Part shown: positions 33,101-44,617 of the stretch, in pieces
Layout: each line of letters begins with the position of its first letter
Position numbering within the stretch: position 1 is the stretch's first letter
Origin: Setoptus koraiensis
Lineage: Eukaryota > Arthropoda
Assembly (NCBI GenBank): GCA_048013815.1
Contig: CM106585.1
Location: 4,836,001-4,900,000 of the forward strand
DNA: 64,000 nt
Direction of reading: 5' to 3'
Notes under the pieces: generated by a model
What the model was told of the DNA's origin: nothing
The model's input: the letters and a program-made list of their open reading frames with translations, nothing else
The model's database searches: none
Program-made: the position numbers and the translations under genes

Positions 33101-35335
33101 GTACAAACCATTGGGTCGATCACCCTTCCTAAGAAGACACTTCCATAAAAAACGTTCTTTTATGATACCCTCTTGGTCATCCGGTAACTTAATTTCATGT
33201 TGTTGAATATTGAAATAGATCTGTTTCAATAGATCGAAATCAAAGTTATCTCCGGCGTTCTGTCCTTTAAGGTTCTTGACAAAATCTTCCAATGTCATTC
33301 TCTTTTGTACTCCTTTTTTATGCTGATCGACATTTAAGATAATTATCGCATAAGACAAACTAAGTGCAGCATCATCGTTTTTGAGTAACTTTGGATTACG
33401 ACTACGCCAATGAGATGAAAAACTCACCAATATTCTCTCAATAAGCTGCGATTCGCCAGCCAGTCTAAACATGTCCAACATAGTTCGCAGAGCCTCATCA
33501 ATTCTCGAGTTTTTCACATTGATACTCTGGATGAATGCGTTTCTTATGGGTTCGTTGTGTTTCTCCGACAAGAATTTCCCTAAAGCTGTCTTATTTATTT
33601 TTGGATTATCCCTCAAAAAATCTACCAAATCATCATTGTTTGTAATGAGATCATTCTCCTTGATAAACTTTATTCCATCCACACCGGGCTTCGAGCTTGT
33701 ATTGAATTTTTCTGTAGCCGTCCATAACAATCGCTTGCGGCGTTTAGCTTCTACAAGTTTTTCATAGTCTCTGGGGAAATATTTCGTCAAATCAATGTTC
33801 TTATCATCTCTTGAGATGTTACTACCACACAATGACAGTGTAACGTGTTCATCAGTTTCTGCCTTATGCAAACTAGACAAAGTGGCTAGTAAACATTCAA
33901 ATGAAGAGTGCTGATTGGCTGAGAATGGTGGAAAAGAATTCTTAGAGCACAACTCTATGAAATCTTTAAAGATATTCGCTGCGTATTGATCACAATCGTA
34001 ATTATAATAGAGCTCATAAGGAAGATAATCAACCTGATTGAAAAACTTTACCAGGGTTGTTAAAGATATTCTAGTAAACTCAGGACAAGTTGAACATATG
34101 TGTGACTCTGAGGACTTATGAGCGCTAGTATTCGTTGCGGCTGCTTCGTCCATCAACTCCATTAATCTCATAATGAAGGCTTCAAATTGATACTTTAGGT
34201 AGGCTCTTAGCTTGACGAATATATCATGGGCGAGCGCTGAAGCCAAACTAAATATCTCAGCGCTTAATTGCAATGGACGGTCCGTATGTTCGTGACAATA
34301 GCGTGGAGTTTTGAGCAACATAAGAATGTTCCAACAGATATCATTTTTAATTACTTGTAGCAGACATCGGTAGTCTTTTATGACATTTGCCGAAGATTGA
34401 AATGCCATTGATAGAAGTCTTAAACCTAATAGAATTTTCTCCTCACTATAACGTTCCTCTTCGGCTGGATTTATCAATGACGCCAAATAACAGAATAAAT
34501 CGTTGATCAAAGGTAAACCGAACGGTGCGTTCCTATCCTGATTTATTGGAACCACAGAGGAGAAAGAGGATTCTTGGCTCAAGTTGTCTTGATTTGATAT
34601 GGATTGATTGCCAGCATCTATCAATTCCTTGAATGCTGTTTTTGAGTTGGTCAGTCTGATACGCATCTTGAAACTCGAACCGAGACGTTGATTCTCCTCA
34701 AACAAATGCAACGATTCAAATAAAGCCTGGCACATAACAAGCAGTTTTTCTGCCGCCATTGTCCTGAGCCATTCGCTTAGTTTAGAATGGTGAGCCAGCT
34801 GGAAACAATAAATTAGTATTTCTGATACAGAATCATTTGTTAAATTACGATACCTATTGCATATTAGTAGCTCTGATAATTCCAAAACACGCCAGTAGAC
34901 AAACTCCACACCAGTTCCATCGTTGGGGCTTTTGAATGGCAATTTGGGTTGATTGATTTTGGTGATAGATTCAGCTATTAGTTGCAATGAGCTGGGACCG
35001 TTGACTATGCCAATCTTCGTCAATACTAACAACGACCTAAGACTGAGATATGTGATTTGTACATCGCACAACTCGATGGCCTCACAGAAGGGAGCCACAA
35101 AATCGGCGTCAGAGATTACAAGATCCTCGTAAGAGTTGACATTGTTCAACTTGTGACACAATAGACGAATGGAGCGCAATATTGGGTCCTTAGGTAAATG
35201 ATCGAATGGCGAAGAATCACCTCGTGGCGCCGGCTCCTCCGAGCAGTCCGAGTGTCGTTCCACTAGCTTCGCAAGACTATCAAACTCTTTACGTATATTC
35301 GATGCAATGGTCTTGTAGTCCTTATCCATATCCAT
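30153..35335 (-). CDS. GBF1: GBF1/Gartenzwerg-type ARF guanine nucleotide exchange factor
   Basis: Two exons (30734-35335 and 30153-30608) encode about 1,685 residues. The border is GAA|GTAAGT to AATTAG|TTC, in phase 0. I start at ATG 35,335; an in-frame TAA lies upstream, and the open frame before it begins only at a TTG. The N-terminal DCB/HUS region is recognisable but divergent. The Sec7 domain spans about residues 545-720: IKFIKENDLI, then NPKINKTALGKFLSEKHN, then FRLAGES with the catalytic glutamate, and MTLEDFVKNLKGQN. The TLEDFxKNLKGxN sequence and the HDS-like C-terminal helices place it with GBF1 rather than BIG or cytohesin. The family activates ARF1 at ER-Golgi membranes to recruit COPI. 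Asn/Ser-rich linkers occur after Sec7 and near the C-terminus. The last exon ends in a Gln run and a Pro-rich tail. FRLAGES differs from the usual FRLPGEA around the glutamic finger. Confidence 0.93.
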
Positions 35336-35933
35336 CCTGACGGTGGTAGTGGTGGTTACTGTTCCTGATAGTAGCTGCAATTCTCCACTAATTTATTGAA
35401 TAGTATACAACTATTATAATATATATAATTATGTGTGTTAGTAATACCTGTTATCATTAGGATGTTATAGATATCCATCTATCTAAAACTATCTAATAAA
35501 TAAATACATGGATACAATCAAATCTAATGTAATCCATCAAGTCGTATGGATCGGACACAAATGCCAACAGCTGTGACGTGATGTTGCGTAAACCACTCAA
35601 CTTGTGAGAATCTATAACAGAATTGGCCACTATACGACGTGCGATCATACAGTTATTATGTCATTCAGTAGATTCTCATTTGTGGAATCACGCACAAAAC
35701 AATAGCTCACTATAATGCTCGAAATTGGGAACATTTCCCTACATGTGGCGCCACCTGACAATCGAACGCATCGTGAGCCGCGCTTTTGTTTTGTAAACAA
35801 AATGAAGATGATGGCCACTACATGTTTTGAGAGTTGCACACCACAACTCGTCGCGTCTATTTCCATTGGAAACTAGAAAGCATGGCATCAATTATCATGA
35901 TATAATTGTCTAGAGACATCTTAACTACCAACA
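35336..35933. promoter_or_regulatory. Shared upstream region of GBF1 and the PBZ gene
   Basis: About 600 bp of AT-rich DNA separates two divergent start codons. No TATA box stands out in either direction. A GC-richer patch at about 35,740-35,790 (GGCGCCACC) lies near the middle. A bidirectional promoter is plausible but not shown by any motif. Confidence 0.45.
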
Positions 35934-36479
35934 ATGCCTGAAGAACAACCACCAGCAACAATCGAGGCAGTCCAACTAGAGGGCGAACAAGTTCAACCAG
36001 TGGCCGATCAAGTTGCACCCTCCAACAAACCCATGTGTCCATATGGATACGATTGTTTACGTAAAAATGCACAACATCTTGAGAAGTATGACCACCCCAA
36101 TGAAGAAAACGATGAAGATATGATAGAAGTTAAAGGGGAAAATGGTTCTGTGACGAGAAAACGAAAAACTGAAACCTATAGCGAAAAATGGAAGAAGAGG
36201 CGTGTGGTCGAGGAGGAATCTATTCAAAAAACCTTGAAGATTCAAAAGTCATACTCCCTCGCAGCTCGCCATCTATCTACAGCCATCGATCCTAACCATT
36301 CATCAACTCGCTCGTATCAGTCGGAATATGATATCACCCCCGCTCGTAAGAGTCTGTCCAAAGAATATCTAAAGGAATTTTTGAAGAGGGCGAAATCAGC
36401 GTCGGATAAAAAGGAAGAACCAAAAACCAGGCCAAAGATAGGCAAAGGCTTCAAGCCGGGTGAGGAATTTACATTGTGA
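35934..36479 (+). CDS. Small PBZ-type (poly-ADP-ribose-binding) zinc-finger protein
   Basis: Intronless, 181 residues, with an ATG in fair context (CAACAATGC). Residues 33-55 match the PBZ finger consensus: C35, C41, H48 and H54 with spacing C-x5-C-x6-H-x5-H, a YG before the second cysteine, LRK after it and a Pro after the last histidine. This fold, known from APLF, CHFR and some arthropod HPF1 proteins, binds poly(ADP-ribose). Around residues 75-91 a basic stretch (RKRKTETYSEKWKKRR) looks like a nuclear localisation signal. The C-terminal half is Lys/Ser-rich and ends GKGFKPGEEFTL. None of the FHA, RING or HPF1 domains of larger PBZ proteins is present. I infer a nuclear DNA-damage or chromatin role. 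The gene is divergent from GBF1 and convergent with PCMTD, 195 bp away. Confidence 0.82.
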   Translation: MPEEQPPATIEAVQLEGEQVQPVADQVAPSNKPMCPYGYDCLRKNAQHLEKYDHPNEENDEDMIEVKGENGSVTRKRKTETYSEKWKKRRVVEEESIQKTLKIQKSYSLAARHLSTAIDPNHSSTRSYQSEYDITPARKSLSKEYLKEFLKRAKSASDKKEEPKTRPKIGKGFKPGEEFTL

Positions 36480-36599
36480 CACAGCTAATTTTGACCTCAT
36501 GAATTGATAATCCAGAGTTTTTCTCATGTCAGTATGGGATATCGATGTGTACATATATTAGTTATTAGATATACAATCTACCATGATATATTTTCATAT

Positions 36600-36605
36600 A
36601 ATAAA
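36600..36605 (+). promoter_or_regulatory. AATAAA polyadenylation signal of the PBZ gene
   Basis: AATAAA lies 121 bp past the stop codon, just before the convergent PCMTD stop at 36,674. Confidence 0.6.
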
Positions 36606-36673
36606 ATCTATTCACTTCAATCTATCAGGCTATCATGAATTAATGTACAGATACTATACTATATATTTAAAAT

Positions 36674-39020
36674 CTACTCTGTCAGTTTACGATCGTAGTT
36701 TAGATACAATTTAAGTGCATGCGGCAGGGGAAGATCCAGGATGACTTCTCTCATATGTTCAAAATATTGTCTTGACTCGGATATTCTCGGCCGTTTAACT
36801 CTCACTTTTGAATTTGAATTTGGACTTTTAGGTTTGGAAGATGACTTTCGTTTCGCTTTGGCGTGATCAGATTTAGAAGAATCTCGCTTGGCAGATTTTG
36901 TTCTATTGTTGTTGCAATCGTTGCTGATATTATCTGTTATTTTGTTTTGAGAATGGTGTTTGAATCGTGCAGCTGAACATACATCCGTTTTTTTCGCTTT
37001 AGTACGGCTAGAATTCTTATGAGAATGATTCGAATCTTTATCTTTACATTTGTCTGTAGATTTATTTTTACCTGAGTGGCCCGTAGAAGAGTTAGTTATT
37101 TGATGACTGCAGCTAGGTTTTGATGGAGTATCGTTGGCCGAAATGTTTGAACAACGCTTGGCAGAATTATCGAGCATCTTATCTTCATTTGTTTCCCCAT
37201 TATAAGATGTAGCGGAGTTCTTTCTTCGTTTCATTCGACTACTTGTTCTTTCCTCATCTTTTTCTACCCTTTTTTCCTTCAATTTGACAACATCATCAGT
37301 TGCGACATTGTTCTCTGAACATTTTCTATTGGTATCACTAGTGTTGGGTCGTCCGGGGTCATTCGTGTGACTTTTTTGTGTCGTTTTTGTAGTTGTATGT
37401 GAATCACAAGGTTTTGTCACACAAGGACACCCTTCCGCCATATCATCTTGATCTAATCCTGATGACATGGATACCGAAGAGGTAGAATCGCGATCATCTA
37501 AATCATTGTCGTCGTTAACACTTTCGGAGTCAGAGTGGTTTTCATCGGATCCAAAGCCTATTCTAAAAACTGATGCTGCACTCCTCAGTGTTATCATGTT
37601 TATAATGTCCTCGTGTGCCCTATCTGAATCCGAATCATAATCACTACAATCATCAATGTCATCACTATCGTCAATGTCGTGTTCATTTGAATCCATATCT
37701 TCATCATCACTGGAATTAGTCTCCGAATCTAGTCCATTATGGACAAAACGTTCTAACATCATGAAGGGTAGTGAAATTTGACAAGCCGCCTCCTTGCCAG
37801 TTGTAGTCGATGATGATGAAGAAGAAGAAGAGGGGGACGATGATGACGAGGATGAAGTTGATATAATGTCCCCGTCGTTCATTGCTCCATCCGTTAGATT
37901 GGAACTTTGATCATGATTTGATGGGCCTCTTTGATCATTGCCATCATCTGAAGTTTTGTTTTTACTATGTCTGCATGAGTCGTCGTGCATTTTAGATCTT
38001 GCCTTGATTTTTTCACGATTCTTCATAATAATTTGATTTCTTTGTTTGAGATTGTCGCAGAATTTGATATCGGGATATTTTTTGTCAATTTGATCCCTGA
38101 TATAGTGTCTAATATTGTCACGGCAGATCTCATTCAAGCTTTTGGGATTGATATAAGGTAAATCGAGCTTTTCATTGCCGTCTTTGGCGATGAGAGTGTT
38201 GAAAATGACAGACAACAGACTTTGTTTGTCCCATTCAAACTCGCTTATTCTTTCATAACGGACTAGTTGTTCATTGATTGGCATAACAAGTATGCCTCCG
38301 ATTTTGATGAGGTCTTTCATGTAGTTTTCGTGATCTGGGTGACATGCAGCACCTAAGTAGATGCGATCGTAGCGTCGCGTCGACGGGTTTAGTTTCAGGC
38401 AGTCGCCTTGAATGAAATGTGGCTCAAGGAAGTCGTGTTTGTCCAAAGCAAACGATTGTTGCTTGAATAGAGCGACTTTTTTGTTTGCATACTCAACAAC
38501 ATTGTCGTGAATTTCAACGCCGTGATTGACACCATGCGGGCCAATCATTAGTCCGGCCAGAGTGCTGAGATAGCCCGTGCCTGAGCCCAGATTTAGAAAT
38601 GAGAGGCCCGGTTTGAGGTCGAGAGCCTCGAGCACTCTAGCGTAGATGCAAGGCGCCGATAGATGTATGTTGCCCACCTTCCAGGGTCCATGATAAGGCG
38701 AAAATTTGTCGGTTACATTGTCCAGGAACAAAGCACTGGACAGTGTGGGGCGATATTGTGGATATCATTGGATATTGTGGATATCATTGGATAATGTGGA
38801 TATATTATTGGATAATATGGAGATGTTGGTGTTACTAACAATGATATCATAGCAGCATGGGCAGTACACATAGAGGGTAAAGGTGTTTCATTGAGAATAC
38901 TAACCGATCGACGGATCGCAAGACGCGCTCCACTGATGGCGTCGTAATGTGGCTCTCCTTGGTGAGTCTGTCATTGAGCTCCTGATTCGATTTCGATACC
39001 CTAGACGGGGATATGCCCAT
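36674..39020 (-). CDS. PCMTD1: PCMTD1/2-like protein (isoaspartyl methyltransferase domain)
   Basis: Two exons (38905-39020 and 36674-38735) encode 725 residues. The intron is TCG|GTTAGT to GTCCAG|TGC, phase 2, and the junction restores VLRSVDRALFLDN. I start at ATG 39,020 because it gives MGISPS, a good N-myristoylation signal like that of vertebrate PCMTD1; an in-frame ATG at 39,077 is the alternative. The Rossmann methyltransferase domain has NIHLSAPCIYARVLEAL and motif I LNLGSGTGYLSTLAG. The C-terminus REVILDLPLPHALKLYLNYDRK matches the SOCS/BC-box region with which PCMTD proteins bind Elongin B/C and Cullin 5. They are thought to be substrate receptors for isoaspartyl-damaged proteins. 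Oddly, about 370 extra residues separate the two parts: a poly-Ser run, an Asp/Glu-Ser block and a Lys/Ser/Asn-rich block. Human PCMTD1 has 357 residues in all. Confidence 0.9.
38760..38860. repeat. Short GGATATTGTGGATATCATT repeats in the PCMTD intron
   Basis: About four imperfect copies of a GATAT/ATTGTGG unit lie directly upstream of the exon-2 acceptor in the 169-bp intron. Confidence 0.6.
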
Positions 39021-41040
39021 GGTTGTTGTTGGTGGTGGCGGTGGTGCAATATGATGGTGCAAAATAAATATCCACAATCCAATATTATCAGTGTGATGAA
39101 CTGTTTTATTTTATTGCTACAAATGAGCTACTGTATGCTTTGCAAGCGTAATATTTGTTCTCGTTGTTGTTGCTGCTGCTGCTGCTGCTGTTGCTACAGT
39201 CGTTGCTGATTGCAATAGACACACGCAAATATTGTCGGCTGACAATTGTGAGCAGTATAGTGTATAGTTACTATCTGACGATATTGATTGTGTCGTCACA
39301 AGTGCAGTGACCAATATGGATATGACGATTATCTACGCTACGGTGATACAGTCTGATATATCCACTTCTCAGGAACCAAATTACGATGCACTGATATACA
39401 AAGTATACTCCACACAGAGAGCAAAGGCTCACAGCCTATATAAACGGTACTATTCGCAATGTTATTGTGTCCACGTAGAATGCTGTGGAAGCAGCAGCAC
39501 AACAACAACAACACCAATGTAAACACTAGCTAGTCAGATACAAGCTTGTGCGCACTGCGCAAAAATAGCATCTTTATTCTCGCAACTCCCTTTACTCAAC
39601 CCAATGCACTAATCTTTCTTCTCTCCTCCTCGTTCTATTCGTTGCTGCCTATCATGATTCCACTCATGATGAACATGATTATTATTTTATCTATCAACAT
39701 CTCGCTTTTTGCAAACTCCGACACTGTAGCGCTGTCGAAATCACATAGTAAACATACATCCAGTGTGTTCAGTACGTATATTCAGTGACAAATCTTGTAC
39801 ACTCGACAGCTCGAGCCTCTCAACAGACACCATGAACTTTCTGTACGTTGACTCGGTGCACTATGGTCAAATCAAACATGTCTGTTTATCTGCTTGATTG
39901 CCACTATCGTGTACTCCAATTAATGTTAAAGACAAAAACATTCGCCGCTACTGCTATGATACCATCAGTTTAGCTCAATTACAAAACACTTGATTGGTTT
40001 TGTTGCTATATGTAACCATAATGTAACAACAACAACCATTTGCTGCACAGGTTAATGTGCTCGAATCTCCAGCCACCATCTTATTGCACTATCATCTATC
40101 CATACCTCTCTCGCACACCCACATGCGCAAACTGGGCTGTCCGCCGCGACCCGCAACTATTGCCTCGCCGTCGCTAGCGGTTGTTACACCCCCCACCCCC
40201 CTCGCTTGATTGCACCATTTCCGTGCACCATCTCTGACGGGCTCCTCATAACAACGAAAACTACAGCTACAACGATTGTTATTCTATCAAGTTTTATGGG
40301 ATGCAAGACGATGCCAGCTGACATACATGTGGCGACAAGTCTTGGTGTCGTCTTTTTTACACTTGTCGTAGAAAACGCTACTGTTACAGTAGCGAAAACT
40401 CGATATCTTCTTAACTTCGTCGCTTGATTGAGACACCCTTCTAAGACAACGAAAACAAACTTTATTCCCTAACTGAATCTCATAAATTCTAATCTAGAGA
40501 TCCGTAACTTTAGGCCTGATCCTGCACTATCAGAATTAGTACATTTATATCAATTGCTCTTCCGTATCCAATTGTCAGAGATACCATGAACTGATCTCTA
40601 GATAACATACCTCAATTTTCGACAACGAATCCAGTGTCTCCATAATCAAGCAGGTATTTACCTTCCGCCATACCTACCGGCACTAATCTGTGTTCACCCA
40701 TCGGCCAATTCTTTTCTAGGCTTTTCCGGCCTAGACATTTACTCTCGCAAGTCTAGGGTAAAGGTCTAATTTCGATTGAATTCTTAGCATTCTTTCTGTG
40801 GTCACTAGAAAGGTTACCCCTGCGTTGTCACTATCGTCATTAACAGGAAAGACAATTCCAAGATGAGACCGTTTGTTGATTTTTTTCACTTTAATATAAA
40901 TTCACTTCAATATAAATTAAATATGAAAATTATAGGCCGAAATAGGTTAGGTTCTACATGGTTGGAAAAATAAGTGCCGCCGGAGTGCAAGTTACATATA
41001 TACATAGAACTGCTCAACAGATATTATACAAATTCGTATA
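39021..41040. other. Intergenic region between PCMTD and carboxypeptidase D
   Basis: No gene can be supported. It holds the PCMTD leader and promoter side, a CTG repeat at about 39,166-39,192, and a GC-rich patch at 40,130-40,205. Short inverted repeats follow: CGCTACTG-TTA-CAGTAGCG at 40,376-40,394 inside CGACAAGT...ACTTGTCG arms, then TCTAGGC/GCCTAGAC/GTCTAGG words at 40,715-40,757. A minus-strand ATTAAA at 40,890-40,895 could end the carboxypeptidase transcript. Confidence 0.5.
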
Positions 41041-44000
41041 TTATGAATATCGATTGTAATCTTGGGCACAATACAATTCGTCTTCGGAACCCGAGAAATT
41101 GCCGTCTTCGATATCTTCACTCAGTCTTGATGCAGCGCGACCCGGTTTCCTCATAAACTTTGTACCCTCACTTATTTCGTCAATATTGTTGGTGGGTAGA
41201 CGTGAAAAGCCTAACTTGTGATGATATTTGTTCTTGTCCATAAGTCCATACATATAAATTAATAACAATATACTAGGCAAAACTATTATTGCACACAATA
41301 GAAACAGATATTTCAACTCGTCAGACTTCTCTATCAGACTTCTGGAAAGAGCCACATCTGGTGTGAGTGGCTTATTGTGGATGTCCGAGGGTTTCGCATG
41401 AATCTTAGCGAATAATGGATGACCCTCTACGTCATTTACATTGACGGTTTCATTCTTCACAGGTATGCTGTTCATTCTATGCTCCAAAGTACCCGATCCC
41501 ATACTGATTTCCTGGTCGTCCAAGTCTGTCGCCAGAGTAGCTTCAGGTATGCTCGAGGATAAATCTTTGGAGCCTCTGATAAGAGAAAAATCAACGCGCT
41601 TTGACGGTGTACCTAATTGAGAATTTAGATCAGTTCTTACATCTTCAGTATACAATTGTTTACATAAATCAAAATATCAACAGAAGCACGATCAAAACTT
41701 TTTCAACAGTGAAACTTACCCTCCTTACTGATTGTTACTGTTCGATGTGCAGTTCTAAAGCCTTGCTTAGAAACGGAAATCTGATATTCCCCCGGCAACA
41801 GAATGCGCCAGTAATCACCATCTTTTGCAGATACTACGTCATGATTGAGATCCTTAATGTGAATGGTAGCATTACTTATACCTGTGTCATTATCATCGCG
41901 AATCATACCATAGATGCCTCGATGTGATTCCATGATGAATTTGAGAAGTGATAGTTTGTTATCTTGCCAATATTTGGGCATATCTTTTGCGTAAGGATAC
42001 TTTCGACAACCTAGTTCAACAGTAATTTCAAAACAATTAGTATATAGGTAGTTCCAGTCTTGCATCCCGCCAAACAGGTTGTACCATTTTGCTCCGTTGG
42101 TGATTCCATCTGGAAACTTCTCGTTCAAGAGACTTTTTTTATCTGAACCGCAAACATCATAACAATGGTCACCAATACCCATAGAAGCGTGACTTTTCGA
42201 ATATGACAAGGCCAAGTGTCTGAAGATGGCATCATCCGGAGCTGCAGAATAAACTTTGTCTTCTCCCAGCTTATTGCCATCATATGGATAGTTAGCAACC
42301 ATCGATCCTGTGTGCAAGGGATAAAAGAAAAGAATGGTTAAGATCACATACTTCATCAACGATATATAAAAGAATCCATTCATGTAGTTATAGGATTGAA
42401 AGTTCGAATTCACTCACCGCCATGGAAGTTAGCAGACAGTACAAATGGTATCGATTGCGACCAATCCATCACCGCTTTAACCTCGGGTTGAGCTAGTGTG
42501 TTTTGTATGTTGCTCTCATATTGATCGGGAAAATTTCGATTCAGATCCTGATACATAGCATTTTCTCGTCCTGTTTCCGACTCACAATCACCCTCGGTTG
42601 CTTTCTCATAACCATCAGGATTCATAGATGGAAGTAAATGTATGCGAGTAGAGTGAATCAAATCCGTAACAAACTTATCCTGCCCGTAATTCTCTAATAA
42701 TAACTTAGCTAGTAATAATAAATTCTCTTTTCCAACAACCTCATTTCCATGCATGTTGGCTACATACTTGAACTCGGGTTTAAGCAATTGGTGCATTCCT
42801 GGTTTATCACTTATTTCCAAGACCCATATATTCAATCCATTGTGACTCTTTCCAATACTGTATAGACGGGATATGGATGAATATTGCTGGCTGAGGTTAT
42901 TCAGTACCTCAGTCATTTCGGTATAATTATGATGTTTATCCAGTGCTGTTGGGCTCAAAAAGTCTATCTTGTTCAAGTCTGCATCAGTTGTCGAGAACAG
43001 CGAAGGAAGAGTTTTCAACAAAGTGGAGGAGCTAGTGACTTCAGCCTTATGTTCATTATCTAGCCCTTGATCTATTTTTTTTTCAGTAGGTATAATATTG
43101 CTTGATTCGAAATTTATAGGGTCGAGACTGAAATCTATTCTCACGGGATCGACATGACCAGTCAGTGGATCTGGTGCCGGACTACGAATCTGACTATGAA
43201 CTTTTGGTATATAGCCATCGGCATCCACCTTGATATCATACAAATGGCCAGGTGTTGCTAAACGCCAATATTCTCCATGCTCTGTTGTTGTAATGTTATG
43301 ATCAACACCTCCAAGGGTTATTTTTGCACCTTTAATTGGTTTCTTAGTGATACTGTCAGTAACTAAACCTGCAAATCCTAGCCGATGCAATTGTAGAAAC
43401 GAGAAAATCGAGTTGGCATGATTCAGCCATTCTCGCTCCAGAGCATCAGGTTCAGGATATTTGCAGCAGTCTAGGTAAATATCGATGGGCACGTCATTGG
43501 TATATTTATAACTGAAATCGTTCATTGTGCCAGTTACAACACCAAACTGAGCACCATTCGCAAGAGTTTCATTTCCGCCTAAAATAGGGCAGTTGCTGTT
43601 CACTAGTTTTTGAGGGTGCTCATCGGAGTAAGTGTTTGCCAAATATTCAAACAATTCTTTATCGGGCGCAGGATTATAATCTGTGTTCTTAGCATTCTCC
43701 GAAGAAGTATGATCATATGGATAGCTAATTCCCGACACACCTCCTCTCAGCTTGGCGGACAGTATTATACGGTTATTGTTTGTAAGCCAATGGATGATCT
43801 GTTTTGTCTCTTGTTGAATTTTGGTATTTACCAAAATATCCTCTAACTTCTCGTATTGGAATGTTGGAAAGTCTTTATCCAAATCAATATCATTTACGTT
43901 TTTCCTTCCAGTGTCCTTAGTGGCGGAGAAGCAATTACCTCGCTTGGCCTTCTTGAAACCATCTGGGTTCAATGAGGGAACCAAGTATATATCGCTGGAT

Positions 44001-44617
44001 TGTACCAATTGTTGGATTCTGGGATCTTGTTTGTTTCTGTAACCGTCTAGGAGGAATGCCGCGAGATAGAGGATAAGCTCCCGCCCTACTGTTTCATCAC
44101 CGTGTATGTTTGCATATAGGCCTATGGATGGTTTCAAGATCTCTGCACTGTGTTGCAACTGGGTTTGCTGATTTTGATGTTGACTAGTTGATATTCGGAT
44201 ACCAATAATGTAATCTCCCAATTGGCTGCGTCCAATCGTGAAAGATTGAGCTAAATCCGAATACGAACCTGTGAGATTGCCTATAGTGTACCCTAGATGC
44301 TTAGAGTCATGAAAACCTTGGTGTATTATTGATTTGACTGGCTCTGACAACAGATCTTCGTTGTCGAAATAAATCTTTTTATCATTGAAATTCAAGGTGG
44401 ACGTAAAGGAAGCTCTTTTAAGTCGACTAGCTATGTGAGGATGTTGTGGAGATAATAGATCTACTGAATCCGATGACTCTTGTTTGCCACTGAGACCATT
44501 GTTTGATTGATCATTGAAATCGACTTTTGCCCTCACAATTAAATGGTGGGATTGCAAGGTAAATAATATCACAAATATTGTTGACAATAAGTTGTCGGAA
44601 TGCATTATTTTCTTCAT
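41041..44617 (-). CDS. CPD: Carboxypeptidase D (two CP domains, first one inactive-looking)
   Basis: Three exons (42418-44617, 41720-42307 and 41041-41642) encode 1,129 residues. Introns are 110 and 77 bp, both phase 1. A signal peptide (LLSTIFVILFTLQSHHLIVRA) is followed by two M14 carboxypeptidase units, each with a transthyretin-like domain. A TM segment (YLFLLCAIIVLPSILLLIYMYG) and a tail with GFSRLP and an acidic SEDE cluster follow. CPD cycles through the trans-Golgi network and removes C-terminal Lys/Arg from processed precursors. Unit 2 has all key residues: H623 and E626 (HGNE), LNRNFPD, H732 (FHGG) and E831 (ITVELGC). Unit 1 keeps H172 and E175 (HGDE), but the third zinc histidine is R291 (LRGG), the Asn-Arg substrate pair is D247-K248 and the catalytic glutamate is Y381. 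So only unit 2 should be active. In vertebrates the dead unit is the third of three. Confidence 0.93.

Noticed and set aside
36674-38731. A PCMTD start at 38,731
   Set aside because: That codon is TTG. A splice acceptor lies just before it, and the conserved N-terminus is encoded in the exon at 38,905-39,020.
39301-39788. Short + strand frames with hydrophobic stretches between PCMTD and CPD
   Set aside because: They are short, lack a credible start context and have no neighbouring exon signals or recognisable sequence.
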